A stretch of DNA of 64,000 nt from CAWEFA01 sp963808135 (GCA_963808135.1 CAWEFA010000034.1:9637-73636); one strand, 5' to 3'. Positions 28,114 to 38,561 are shown, numbered from the stretch's first letter. Notes: generated by a model not told the origin, from the letters alone. Numbers and translations: made by a program.

Positions 28114-29511
28114 ATGAAGCGCTTATTTAATATACAATTTCTATTGTTCATCCTGCTTTTTTCCCCGGCTTATAAATTATTTGGGCAGGAAAGAGATTGG
28201 GAAAAATATCTTATTGAAGATGTTGAAAATATTAATCCTGTTTATAAGCCTGTCATTGGTGTTGGGATGGGCTTTTTGAGTTTTTATGGAAATGTAAACA
28301 ACAACATTTCAAATCCGTTATTCGGCAACATGGCGCTTAAAGTGAACATGCACGCTTATGTCGACCAGCCTAAGCATTATAAATTCAACCTTTACGTAAT
28401 GTCAACTTTATTTGGGCAATCTCCGATGACTGTAAGACAACGTTCATATACCACACCTGATAAAAATTTTAGTTTTCAATCAGATTTCCTGATTTTCGGC
28501 GCAAACATACATTACGATTTCGATCATTTTATTAAAAAGACAAGTTTTATGCGGCCATTTATTTCAATCGGGTTGGAGAATGTTGCATTCAGTTCAAAAG
28601 CCGATTTAATAGGTAAATATTATAATCCTGCCGATGGAAAGTGGCATGCTTCGCCATATTATTACTGGACTGACGGAACAGTCCGAAACCAGCCCCAAGC
28701 TAATGAAAGGCAAAGCTACTTTGTAGTTACCGACAATGTTTATGAAACTGACATGAGGAGCGATACCACCATAAATGATCGTGGACATTACAGCCAGAAT
28801 ACATTTGCCATCCCGCTTGAAGCCGGGCTGGATTTCACTATTAGCAACAGAACAAGCATAAGAATTGGCTATTCATATCATTTTACTTTTTCGAAATATA
28901 TCGATTACAATAAAAATATCACAAAAAATCCCGGATATGATAAGCTCGGCTATTCCTATTTTTCATTGCACTTCGACCTTTTTTCAGATCCTAAAATGCT
29001 TCGTTTAAATAAGCTGCTTGCCATGGTTGAAGATTTCGATTATGATCTTCTGGGCGATGAAGACGGGGATATGGTGCTCGATATTAACGACAAATGCCTC
29101 CATACGCCAAAAGGTTTAGCAGTAGATTCTGTAGGCTGCCCTTTAGATTCGGATGGCGATGGCGTTCCCGATTACCTGGATAAGCAACCGAATACGCCTC
29201 GTGGAGCAATTGTCGACCAGGATGGCGTTGAAATTCCCGACAGCGTTGTTTGGGCAAACCTTAACCTCGAAGCACTATCGCGCCCGCAGGTGGAGGCTTA
29301 CCTTGCAACGATGCAAAACCTTACAGGCGGCTCATCACGAAGGCTTGGGAAAGTTGAAATACCTGCAAAATTTAAATCCCTCGACCTTGACGGCGACGGA
29401 TATATCTCGTTCGATGAAGTATTGAAGGCAATTGATGCATTCTTCGATTTCGATTCCGATTTAACAACCCAGGATATTTACGAACTCAACGACTTCTTCT
29501 TTTCGCAGTAA
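28114..29511 (+). CDS. Outer-membrane beta-barrel-like protein with calcium-type repeats and EF-hand
   Basis: This 465-residue protein has a signal peptide (LFNIQFLLFILLFSPAYKLFG). Residues about 45-300 alternate aromatic beta strands, as in small outer-membrane barrels. Then come thrombospondin type 3-like calcium repeats (DEDGDMVLDINDKC, DSDGDGVPDYLDKQPNTP) and a C-terminal EF-hand (DLDGDGYISFDEV). The usual OmpA peptidoglycan-binding domain that follows such repeats is absent; the protein ends shortly after the EF-hand. It is the second gene of the two-gene unit with the SPOR-like protein. Confidence 0.72.
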   Translation: MKRLFNIQFLLFILLFSPAYKLFGQERDWEKYLIEDVENINPVYKPVIGVGMGFLSFYGNVNNNISNPLFGNMALKVNMHAYVDQPKHYKFNLYVMSTLFGQSPMTVRQRSYTTPDKNFSFQSDFLIFGANIHYDFDHFIKKTSFMRPFISIGLENVAFSSKADLIGKYYNPADGKWHASPYYYWTDGTVRNQPQANERQSYFVVTDNVYETDMRSDTTINDRGHYSQNTFAIPLEAGLDFTISNRTSIRIGYSYHFTFSKYIDYNKNITKNPGYDKLGYSYFSLHFDLFSDPKMLRLNKLLAMVEDFDYDLLGDEDGDMVLDINDKCLHTPKGLAVDSVGCPLDSDGDGVPDYLDKQPNTPRGAIVDQDGVEIPDSVVWANLNLEALSRPQVEAYLATMQNLTGGSSRRLGKVEIPAKFKSLDLDGDGYISFDEVLKAIDAFFDFDSDLTTQDIYELNDFFFSQ

Positions 29512-29528
29512 AAAAAGTATCGGTAACT

Positions 29529-30086
29529 TTATTGAATGCCTGCCTCGCGCTGGTTTAAATATTCTTCAAGAAATTCAACATTTGAACGGGTAACAGCTAT
29601 GCGACCTGAACGGGTAAACTGCTTAACGCCGTATTGAGAAAGTTCCTTAAACAATTTGCTTGTTTCAAATTCGTGCCCGGTTTTTTCAATTACTGTGTAT
29701 TCAGTAGTTATTTCAATAATGCGGGCGTTGCTTTTTCTAACAATAGTTTCTATCATATTGCTTTTAAGCAAGGCATCAGTAGGAACTTTGTAAAGCGCAA
29801 TTTCCTGGAATATAATTTCATCTTTTGTATGATAAAATGCCTTTACAACCTCAACCAGTTTATCAATTTGTTTTGTTACTTTTATTACCTGGTCTTCAGT
29901 GCAATTAACAACTATTGTAAACTTATGTATGCCATGAGAAGCCGATTCAGATACGGTAAGGCTTTCAATATTTATATGCCTTCTTGTAAAAATAATTGTT
30001 ACCCTGTTCAGCAAACCTACTGCATTTTCAGAATAGGCTGTAATTGTATATTCATTGTTCATAATAATAAATATTTCATTAGACAT
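29529..30086 (-). CDS. ilvN: Acetolactate synthase small (regulatory) subunit
   Basis: This 185-residue protein has an N-terminal ACT domain (YTITAYSENAVGLLNRVTIIFTRRHINIESLTV) that binds valine for feedback control, and a C-terminal domain of the same family. It activates IlvB in branched-chain amino-acid synthesis. It is the last gene of ilvD-ilvB-ilvN, 47 bases after ilvB. ATG 30062 (MNNEYTITAYSEN) is an equally likely start. Confidence 0.92.
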   Translation of the reverse strand: MSNEIFIIMNNEYTITAYSENAVGLLNRVTIIFTRRHINIESLTVSESASHGIHKFTIVVNCTEDQVIKVTKQIDKLVEVVKAFYHTKDEIIFQEIALYKVPTDALLKSNMIETIVRKSNARIIEITTEYTVIEKTGHEFETSKLFKELSQYGVKQFTRSGRIAVTRSNVEFLEEYLNQREAGIQ

Positions 30087-30133
30087 TTAATCCATAAATC
30101 TTTATCCAATATCAATTAATAAAAACCGAAAAA

Positions 30134-31839
30134 TCATTTTTCTGCTTCAAGTAAAATTTCTGTAACTGCAGCTCCAGTGGGAACCATTGGAAACACATTA
30201 TCTTCTTTTTCAATCATTACTTCGAGCAAATATGCATTGTCCGATTTCAACATATCTGCAATTGCTTTATCGAGTTGTAACCGGTCGGTAACTTTTGCCG
30301 AGCTCCAACCATAAGCTTCAGCAAGTTTCTGAAAATTGGGGTTGGTAAGTTCAGTACTTGAATATCTTTTATCGAAGAAAAGCTGTTGCCATTGGCGTAC
30401 CATGCCTAAAAAATTGTTATTCATTAAAACAACTTTAACGGCGGCTTTGGATTGTGCAATTGTTCCCATTTCCTGTATGGTCATTTGTATGCCGCCATCG
30501 CCTACGATAAGAATAACTTCTTTTTCGGGAGCGCCCATTTTAGCTCCAAATGCAGCGGGCAAACCGAATCCCATTGTGCCTAACCCCCCCGATGTTACAA
30601 AGCTGCGTTTATTTTTATGCTGTACATACCGCGATGCATACATTTGGTGCTGCCCAACATCGGTTACAACAATTGCATTGCCGTTAACCTGTTGGTTGAT
30701 CCTGTGGATTACTTCGCCCATATTGATTCCCGTTTTTGAAGGATAGAAATCATTATTTATGACTTTCTCCTGCTCTATTTTGTGGCAGTTTTTAAATTCA
30801 TTCAGCCATGAATTATATGATTTTTTTTCAATCAAGCCGGTAAGTAATGGCAAAGTTTCTTTAACATCGCCAAGAACAGCTATGTCAGTCTTTACGTTTT
30901 TATCAATTTCAGCCGGGTCAATTTCGAGATGAATAATTTTTGCCTGTTTTGCATATCGCGAAACATCGCCGGTTATCCTGTCGTCAAAGCGCATGCCTAT
31001 TGCAATAAGTACATCACACTCGTTTTGCTTAATATTTGGGCCATAGTTTCCGTGCATGCCCAACATGCCTGTGTTTAAAGGGTGGTCAACAGGCATGGCG
31101 CTGGCTCCAAGAATTGACCAGCCAAATGGGATGCCCGATTTTTCAACAAAAGCTTTAAATTCTTCTTCGGCATTTCCAAGAATTACACCCTGCCCTACAA
31201 CAATATATGGCTTTTTAGCAGCATTAATCAATTTGGCCGCTTCTTCAATTTTAACTTTGTCATAATTCGGAACAGGAACGTAGCTTCGGATATATGTGCA
31301 TTTTTTGTATTCCCATGTTAATTTTCCGAACTGTGCATTTTTGGTTATATCGATTAATACAGGCCCCGGGCGTCCGGTACTTGCAATATAAAATGCTTTG
31401 GCAAATGCTGCCGGAATATCTTCGGCTTCGAAACCTGAAATTCCATTTACAAACCGGCATGGAAATACCAACAACATCGGTTTCCTGGAAAGCATCCGAA
31501 CCGAGAAGCGAAGCCAACACCTGGCCGGTATATACAAACAATAGGAGTTGAATCGATTTGTGCATCGGCGATACCTGTTATAAGGTTAGTTGAGCCTGGC
31601 CCGGAAGTAGCTATACAAACGCCGATTTTACCTGTAACACGCGCATAGCCCTGTGCAGCATGAACAGCTCCCTGCTCATGGCGTACAAGTACATGTTTAA
31701 TCTTATCCTGATAGCTGTAAAGCGCATCATAAACGGGCATTATAGCTCCTCCCGGATAACCAAAAATTATTTCCGTTCCTTCTTCTAAAAGCGATAACAT
31801 AACCGCTTCAGATCCTGTTACTGTTTTTATCTCGTTCAT
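30134..31839 (-). CDS. ilvB: Acetolactate synthase large subunit, two frameshifts
   Basis: This TPP-dependent enzyme makes acetolactate or acetohydroxybutyrate. The N-terminal piece has IIFGYPGGAIMPVYDAL and the catalytic Glu in VRHEQGAVHAAQGYAR. A middle piece in a second frame (TGQVLASLLGSDAFQETDVVGISMP) and the long C-terminal frame (DIPAAFAKAFYIASTGRPGPVLIDI ... GDGGIQMTIQEMGTIAQ, the TPP GDG motif) complete it. The frame changes fall near 31,535-31,565 and 31,440-31,450. The restored protein is about 568 residues, normal for IlvB. The three pieces read in order without gaps, so sequencing error is more likely than decay. Confidence 0.88.
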
Positions 31840-31971
31840 AATTTTTATTATATATCCTCCCCGTTTCTTCTTTTAACAAAAAATATTACGAATTAATCAA
31901 GGAGAAAAAATTGTTTAACATATTATTTAACAAATGTCCTTCATCCTTCCTCTCGCGGATTTTGAAGGTTT

Positions 31972-33799
31972 TTAATCGACAATCCTTACAGCACCCATAT
32001 CAGCGCTTGAACACCATGCTGGCATAAGCTTTTAAAGCTTTTGATATTTCACGCTTACGCAACTTAGGCATGAAAGCTGCTTTTCCAAGCGACAGTTCTT
32101 CATTACGGCGTTTTTCAAGTTCTCCGTCAGAAACAAGAACATTAATTTTTCTTGAAGGAATATCTATTTCAATAATATCACCATCGCAAATAAGACCTAT
32201 TTCACCACCTGAAGCTGCTTCGGGCGATATATGGCAGATCGAAAGCCCGGATGTTCCTCCTGAAAAACGGCCATCGGTGATCAATGCACATTCTTTACCT
32301 AAATGCCTTGATTTAATATACGATGTAGGATAAAGCATTTCCTGCATACCCGGGCCACCTTCGGCCCTTCGTAGCTGATTACGACCACATCGCCTGCTTT
32401 GACATCTTTTAGTATCCATCGCAAGCATCTTCCTGGCTTTCGAAAACCCTCGCCGGTCCCTTAAACTTAAATATCGACGGATCAACACCCGCAGTTTTTA
32501 CTATGCAGCCATTGCTGGCAATATTGCCAAAAAGCACGCCCAGTCCGCCATCGGGAAAATAGCGATTGCTCAATATCCCTGATGCAGCCCTGGATGCGGT
32601 CGGTATCAAGTTCTTTAAACATGTATCCCTGGAACCCATTTTCAGGTTTTTTAAACCTGCCGGGCCGCTTTTATATAATTTCAAACGCTTCATCAATTAC
32701 TGTTTTACGCATTATATCATATTTGTCAAGCGCTTCTTTTAGCTTATAACCGTCAACACGATTTACGGCATTATCTAACAAGCCGCTCCTGTCCAATTCT
32801 CCCATAATACCGAGAATGCCGCCGGCTCGGTTAACATCTTCAACATGATAACTCGAACTTGGAGCTACTTTGCATAATACGGGAATTTTTCGTGATAATG
32901 CATCTATATCTTTCAAAGTAAAATCGACCCCGGCCTCATAAGCTATTGCCAAAATGTGGAGCACAGTATTTGTAGAACCGCCCATTGCAATATCAAGCGC
33001 CATTGCATTTTTAAAAGCATTTTTAGTAGCTATGGAACGGGGAAGTACAGAGTCGTCCCCTTCATAGTAATATTTTTTACACATTTCAACAATTCTCTTT
33101 GCCGCTTTTTCAAAAAGCTTAAGCCGATTTTTATGCGTTGCAACAATAGTGCCGTTTCCGGGAAGCGCCAGTACCAATAGCTTCATTAAGACAATTCATG
33201 GAATTAGCTGTAAACATTCCTGAACATGAGCCGCAGGTGGGGCAGGCATTTTTTTCAACCTCGTCAATTACCGATTCGGAAATTGAATCATCGGCAGCCA
33301 TAACCATAGCATCTATGAGATCATATCTTTTGTTTCCAACACGTCCGGCTTCCATAGGCCCGCCTGAAACGAATATGGCCGGTATATTCAAACGCATTGC
33401 CGCCATTAACATTCCCGGTGTTATTTTATCGCAATTGCTTATGCACACCATTGCATCTACTTTATGGGCATTGCACATAAATTCAACGCTGTCGGCAATA
33501 ATATCGCGCGATGGCAATGAATATAACATACCGTCATGCCCCATTGCGATACCGTCGTCTATTGCAATGGTATTAAACTCGGCAGCAAAAAAGCCTTCAG
33601 CTTCAATATATGCTTTAACCTGCTGCCCAATTTCATGTAAATGGACATGTCCCGGCACAAATTGTGTAAATGAATTTGCAATAGCTATGATGGGCTTTCC
33701 AATTTGTTCTTCTTTCATACCGTTTGCCCTCCATAAGCTTCTTGCTCCCGCCATCAGGCGGCCCTGGGTTGTAGTAAAACTACGTAACTGGTTTTTCAT
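31972..33799 (-). CDS. ilvD: Dihydroxy-acid dehydratase, several frameshifts
   Basis: IlvD dehydrates dihydroxy-isovalerate and its homologue and carries an iron-sulfur cluster. Pieces in order: 33,799-33,170 (GKPIIAIANSFTQFVPGH, CISNCDKITPGMLMAA, CPTCGSCSGMFTANSMNCL, with all three cluster cysteines); 33,180-32,680 (LALPGNGTIVATH, DIAMGGSTNTVLH); 32,690-32,415 (LGVLFGNIASNGCIVKTAG); 32,415-32,360; 32,355-32,015 (ITDGRFSGGTSGLSICHISPEA); and a last frame ending SSADMGAVRIVD at 31,972. At least five single-base shifts are needed, the densest damage in the Bacteroidetes part apart from pbp2. The order and spacing are otherwise normal. It is the first gene after the ilv leader. Confidence 0.87.
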
Positions 33800-33872
33800 T
33801 TTATATGTTTATTTAAAATTAAGTTTTTTAATGTTCTGCTTTTTTGCACTCTTTTATATTATAATAAAACAG

Positions 33873-33905
33873 AGAAGCCTTTCTCTTCAGGTGAGAAAGG
33901 CTTCT
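33873..33905 (-). terminator. ilv attenuator hairpin
   Basis: On the minus strand GAAGCCTTTCTC, a 7-base loop and GAGAAAGGCTTC form a perfect 12-13 base-pair stem followed by TGTTTTATT. It lies 28 bases after the leader-peptide stop and about 75 bases before the ilvD start. This is the expected place for an attenuation terminator. Confidence 0.75.
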
Positions 33906-33933
33906 TATCATTTGGTATTTTATAAATACATTC

Positions 33934-33999
33934 TCACCCTATTCGATTTCTGATAAGGACTACTACGACTAAGACGAGAATGTTAACAATATTTTTCAT
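33934..33999 (-). CDS. ilv operon leader peptide
   Basis: A 21-codon frame (ATG at 33999, TGA ending at 33934) starts MKNIVNILVLVVVV and ends LIRNRIG. Thirteen of the 21 residues are Ile, Leu or Val, including a run of four Val codons, exactly the three end products of the ilvD-ilvB-ilvN enzymes downstream. Ribosome stalling on these codons would be expected to prevent the hairpin at 33,873-33,905 from forming. It is too short for automatic gene callers. No strong ribosome site is visible, which is usual in Bacteroidetes. Confidence 0.8.
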   Translation of the reverse strand: MKNIVNILVLVVVVLIRNRIG

Positions 34000-34126
34000 A
34001 CTATGAATTTCTGGTGACAAAGTTAGAAATTTATTAATTAAAACAAAATATTTAATTGTTTTTTAATTTTATTTAAACGTTTATGCTTATATTGTTTACT
34101 GATTATCAAATAATTTAAATAATTAA

Positions 34127-35261
34127 CTCATGTTACGCAGCTTGAAAAATAGGAATAGTTTCAATCTGCTTTAAATTTTTGTAAGCCATTTTCAGGGCAT
34201 TTAGATACAGTTTTTCCTTTAATTCAAAATGATTGTGGCTGTGCCTAAGTTTAAGAACTTCAAATTTCACATAAGCGAGAATGGCTGCACAAAAATGGCT
34301 AATTTGTGTATTCTCTCTTTTTGTTGGAGACTTGGCAAATGATGCATTGCTTTTGACACTTTTGTGATACTCTTCAACTTTCCATCGTTTTTGATAGATC
34401 GAAGTAATTTGCCCGTATGTTAAGTTGAGGTCGCTTGTAACCAGATAAAGGATGCCTTTGCTTCCATCTCCGTTTTTGAAGACTTGCCTGGCTATTCCGA
34501 TGGGAAAACCCACCTTTTTCAGCCAAACATGAATAATAGCATCGTTTTCCAGTGGCAACGCCTCAATCCTAACATACTTGCCTTCAAGTTTATCATCATG
34601 GCTCAAGGCTACTTTCCTGTTACCTTTGATGGCCATAACAAAATCAACTCTTATAGATTCTTTTACAAAACACATATTTTCAGACGAACAGAACCAAATA
34701 TCATTGAGGACATAGCTAAAATTGACGAGATTGTTTCTCACTTGTGTTAATAGTTCCCGATATAAGGCATTTTTGGTTTTCTTGGCTTTGCGTTGTTTCT
34801 TCCCTGTCTTTGGATTGGTTTTTTGTTCTGGTTTGGTAATAAAATCAACTGCCACAGGAAGGTTTGCTTGTTCACTGCAATATTGTGCTGTTATAAAGTT
34901 TACCCCTTTCACACTCCTTTTTTTAGTGTGGTCAAAATGCCAACATATTAGTGAATTCTCATCTGTATATGGCTTCTCTTGTATAGAGTCGTCTATAGAA
35001 ATACAACCTTGGCTATTTTCAATTTCCCTGATAAATGGCTTTACTTCTTTCCAAATACTTTGACTGGAAAAGGCACCTGAAGATAGTAAACGGGTAACTT
35101 TGTCGTGGCTAATTGCTTTATCTGTCAATGCTGAAAGCCCGGTTGCCGTGCATAAACGCGTGGAGATCATCAGGTAATCTGTATATAAATTTTCAATGAC
35201 TCTTTGACTAGCTGTTCTCATCGATTTTTTGTCCTAAATTAATATACTTGCGTAACATGAG
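34127..35261 (-). mobile_element. Complete insertion sequence (IS4-superfamily, IS701-like), 1,135 bases
   Basis: The ends are perfect 13-base inverted repeats: CTCATGTTACGCA at 34127-34139 and TGCGTAACATGAG at 35249-35261. Direct repeats TAATTAA at 34120-34126 and 35262-35268 look like a 7-base target duplication. One transposase gene fills the element and its stop codon lies inside the left repeat. It inserted between the ilv promoter region and ettA, and may have displaced upstream promoter elements of ilvD. Confidence 0.88.
34133..35221 (-). CDS. DDE transposase of the IS element
   Basis: This 362-residue DDE transposase of the IS4 superfamily (IS701-like) is intact. Acidic catalytic positions are visible in ISIDDSIQEKPYTDEN (first Asp, with the ICWHFDHTKKRSVKG segment), VLNDIWFCSSENMCFV (second), and YQKRWKVEEYHKSVKSNASFAKSPTK (YxxRW...E motif with the final Glu). 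The uninterrupted frame and matching ends suggest a recently active copy. Confidence 0.88.
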   Translation of the reverse strand: MRTASQRVIENLYTDYLMISTRLCTATGLSALTDKAISHDKVTRLLSSGAFSSQSIWKEVKPFIREIENSQGCISIDDSIQEKPYTDENSLICWHFDHTKKRSVKGVNFITAQYCSEQANLPVAVDFITKPEQKTNPKTGKKQRKAKKTKNALYRELLTQVRNNLVNFSYVLNDIWFCSSENMCFVKESIRVDFVMAIKGNRKVALSHDDKLEGKYVRIEALPLENDAIIHVWLKKVGFPIGIARQVFKNGDGSKGILYLVTSDLNLTYGQITSIYQKRWKVEEYHKSVKSNASFAKSPTKRENTQISHFCAAILAYVKFEVLKLRHSHNHFELKEKLYLNALKMAYKNLKQIETIPIFQAA

Positions 35262-35426
35262 TAATTAACAGAAATCAAGATTAGAGTAAACCTATTAAAC
35301 CTGATATTGCAATAATTTCAATGAACCTAATCAAACAAATAATAAAAATAAACTTTAAAATTTATTAAATAATTCGTCATTTTGTATTGTTTTCATTTTC
35401 TTTGAATTTAAATTAGGTAATGGGTT

Positions 35427-37105
35427 ATGAGCGACGATAAAAAAATTATTTTTTCAATGGTGGGAGTGGGTAAAACTTTTCCACCGCATAAAAGGGTACT
35501 GAACAATATTTATCTATCTTTCTATTATGGCGCTAAAATAGGAATCATTGGTTTGAATGGTTCCGGCAAGTCGACCCTGATGAAAATTATAGCTGGCGCT
35601 GAAAAATCATTCGAGGGACAAGTTGTCTTTTCACCGGGTTATTCAATCGGTTACATGGAGCAGGAACCGCAATTTGATGATAATAAAACTGTAATTGAAG
35701 TTGTTCGGGAAGGCGTTCAGAAGGTTGTGGATTTAATGAAAGAATATGAAGACCTGAACATGAAATTCTCTGATCCCGGTTTATCGGCCGATGAAATGGA
35801 TAAGCTAATAAACCGTCAAGGCGAACTTACCGATCTGATTGAGCAAAATGACGGATGGAATCTCGATAACAAGCTCGAAGTTGCTATGGATGCTTTGCGT
35901 TGCCCCGATGGCAATGCTTCGGTAAAAAACCTTTCCGGTGGTGAACGCCGACGGATTGCATTATGCCGTTTGTTATTAAAACAACCCGATATACTCCTGC
36001 TCGACGAGCCTACCAATCATCTCGATGCCGAAAGCGTACAATGGCTTGAACAGCATTTAATGCAATATAAAGGCACTGTAATTGCAATTACTCACGATCG
36101 CTACTTTCTCGATAATGTTGCAGGATGGATACTTGAACTTGACCGCGGCGAAGGCATCCCGTGGAAAGGAAATTACAGTTCATGGCTCGAACAAAAGACA
36201 AGCCGCCTGGCACAGGAAGAAAAGCAGGAAAGCAGGCGGCGTAAAACCCTCGAACATGAACTCGAATGGGTAAGAATGTCGCCTAAAGCACGTCAGGCAA
36301 AAGGAAAAGCCAGGCTGAACGCTTATGAAAAATTACTGACCGAAGATTTAAAACAAAAGGAAGACCGGCTTGAGATTTTTATACCGAATGGCCCGCGTTT
36401 AGGCTCAAATGTAATTGAAGCTAAAAGTGTTTCGAAAGGCTTTGGCGATAAGTTGTTATTCGAAAACATGAGTTTTAACCTTCCTCCGGCAGGAATTGTC
36501 GGCATCATTGGTCCTAATGGCGCCGGTAAAACTACACTTTTCAGGCTTATCATAGGCGTTGAAAATCCGGGAGCAGGCTCTTTTAATATTGGCGAAACTG
36601 TAAAAATAGGATATGTTGACCAGGCACATACCGCAATTGCCCCTGAAAAAACAGTATTTGAAGTAATTTCAGGCGGGCTCGATTTTATTAATTTGGGTGG
36701 TCGCCAGGTAAATGCACGCGCGTATGTGGCGCGTTTTAATTTTACCGGGGCCGACCAGGAAAAAAATGCGGTATTTTATCTGGTGGTGAAAGAAACCGCC
36801 TGCACCTGGCTCTTACACTTAAAGAAGAAGCAAACGTTTTATTATTGGACGAGCCAACAAATGACATTGATGTTAATACGCTTCGCGCGCTCGAAGAAGG
36901 TTTGGAAAGCTTTGCAGGTTGTGCGGTAATTATTTCGCACGATCGTTGGTTTCTCGACCGCGTTGCAACACATATTTTAGCTTTCGAGGGCAATTCTCAG
37001 GTTTATTTCTTCGAAGGCTCATTCAGCGAATATGAGGAAAACCGGAAAAAACGGATAGGCGATGATTCACCACACAGGATTAAATATAAAAAGCTGACAA
37101 GGTAA
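35427..37105 (+). CDS. ettA: ABC-F translational throttle protein EttA, one frameshift
   Basis: EttA is a ribosome-bound ABC-F ATPase that gates the first step of translation elongation. Cassette 1 has GLNGSGKST, LSGGERRRIALCRLLL and LLLDEPTNHLDAESV. The linker/P-site-tip region EWVRMSPKARQAKGKARLNAYE is the EttA signature. Cassette 2 has GPNGAGKTT, and its signature and Walker B lie in a second frame (LLLDEPTNDIDVNTL, ISHDRWFLDRVATHI). One A is missing from the A-run at 36,760-36,766; adding it gives EKKCGILSGGERNRLHLALTLKEE. The restored length of about 559 residues is normal. Confidence 0.9.
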
Positions 37106-37108
37106 ATT

Positions 37109-37141
37109 ACAATTTACGAATTAAGAATTTCAAATTACGAA
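37109..37141. repeat. Degenerate AT-rich tandem repeat (TTACGAATT units)
   Basis: The 45-base gap between ettA and hisS contains repeated AATTTACGAATT/AAATTACGAATT units. It resembles the run at 19,400 in style and is of the type scattered through Bacteroidetes intergenic DNA. Confidence 0.45.
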
Positions 37142-37150
37142 TTTATTTTT

Positions 37151-38533
37151 ATGAAACCATCCATTCCCAAGGGAACACGTGATTTCGGGCCTGTAGAAAT
37201 GGCCAGGCGCAATTATATTTTCAGTACCATTCGTTCGGTTTTCGAGTTGTATGGCTTTCAGCCTATCGAAACGCCGGCAATGGAAAATATTTCTACACTT
37301 ACCGGGAAATATGGAGAAGAAGGCGATCAACTTATCTTTAAAATTCTGAACAGTCGCATTTACGATTCAAAAGATAAGGAAATATTGCAAAAGGAATTTA
37401 ATTTAAGCCTTGCCGGGTCAAGAAATTCAGAAATACTTACAGAAAAGGCCCTTCGTTATGATCTTACAGTCCCTTTTGCACGTTATGTAGTTCAACATTA
37501 TAATGACATCACATTTCCCTTTAAGCGCTACCAAATTCAGCCGGTGTGGCGTGCAGATCGTCCGCAGAAAGGCCGCTATCGTGAATTTTACCAATGCGAT
37601 GCTGATATAATCGGAAGCAATTCTTTGCTGAACGAGGCTGAATTAATTCAAATTGTCGATACAGTTTTTGAAAAGCTTGGCATCGAAATTATCATCCAAA
37701 TCAACAATCGCAAATTATTGGCGGGCATTTCCGAATTTATCGGGTATCCTGATAAAATACTCGACATTACCATAGCTATTGATAAATTTGAAAAAATTGG
37801 ACTGGAAAAAGTCCGGGATGAATTAAGGCAAAAAGGAATTAACGAAAAAGCTGTTAAAGAACTTGAAAATATCCTGTTTATAAAGCTGGAAAATAATGGA
37901 AGAAAGTTAAAATTGTTAGAATCGACATTACATGGGTCAAATACGGGTACAAAAGGAATTGAGGAAGTTAAAGAATTATTAAACTATGTTGCTGAGCTTA
38001 AAATAAAATCGAAAGTTGAACTAAACTTTTCATTGGCACGAGGTTTAAATTATTACACTGGCGCAATATTTGAAGTTAAAGCTAAGGATATTGAAATCGG
38101 TAGCGTTTCCGGCGGCGGAAGATACGATAACCTTACCGGTGTTTTTGGAATGGAAGGTATATCGGGTGTGGGAATTTCATTTGGAGCCGACAGAATTTAT
38201 GATGTTTTAACACATCTCAATAAATTTCCGGTTTCGGTATCGTCAGCGACAAAAGTATTATTTGTTAACTTCGGTAATGAAGAAGAAAAATGCTGTTTAC
38301 CGCTGCTCAAATCTTTGCGAGATATAGGCATCAGCGCTGAAATATATCCGGAAAGCATCAATTTGAAAAAACAATTAAATTATGCCGACAAAAAGCAAAT
38401 TCCGTTTGTTGTTATTATTGGAGAAGTAGAAATGACAGAAAAAATGGCGCTCGTGAAAAATATGCAAACCGGCGAACAGGTTAAATTGGATGTGAACAAT
38501 TTGGTTGATTATTTTATGAATGGGCTAAAATAG
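37151..38533 (+). CDS. hisS: Histidyl-tRNA synthetase
   Basis: This is a 460-residue class II synthetase. Motif 1 lies in the PSIPKGTRDFGPVEMARRNYIF region, motif 2 in YQIQPVWRADRPQKGRYREFYQCD, the histidine loop in SLARGLNYYTGAIFEV, and motif 3 in GISGVGISFGADRIYDVL, followed by an anticodon-binding domain (VLFVNFGNEEEKC ... PFVVIIGEVEM). It is intact. Confidence 0.95.
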   Translation: MKPSIPKGTRDFGPVEMARRNYIFSTIRSVFELYGFQPIETPAMENISTLTGKYGEEGDQLIFKILNSRIYDSKDKEILQKEFNLSLAGSRNSEILTEKALRYDLTVPFARYVVQHYNDITFPFKRYQIQPVWRADRPQKGRYREFYQCDADIIGSNSLLNEAELIQIVDTVFEKLGIEIIIQINNRKLLAGISEFIGYPDKILDITIAIDKFEKIGLEKVRDELRQKGINEKAVKELENILFIKLENNGRKLKLLESTLHGSNTGTKGIEEVKELLNYVAELKIKSKVELNFSLARGLNYYTGAIFEVKAKDIEIGSVSGGGRYDNLTGVFGMEGISGVGISFGADRIYDVLTHLNKFPVSVSSATKVLFVNFGNEEEKCCLPLLKSLRDIGISAEIYPESINLKKQLNYADKKQIPFVVIIGEVEMTEKMALVKNMQTGEQVKLDVNNLVDYFMNGLK

Positions 38534-38561
38534 TAGACAATGGATATGAGTGCTTAAATAG

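Noticed and set aside
33198..33953. A 251-codon open frame on the plus strand opposite ilvD
   Set aside because: It is the antisense shadow of ilvD, whose cluster cysteines and conserved motifs are unmistakable on the other strand.
36845..37105. A separate small ATPase gene downstream of ettA
   Set aside because: It is the C-terminal end of EttA in a shifted frame; the single missing A at 36,760-36,766 restores it.
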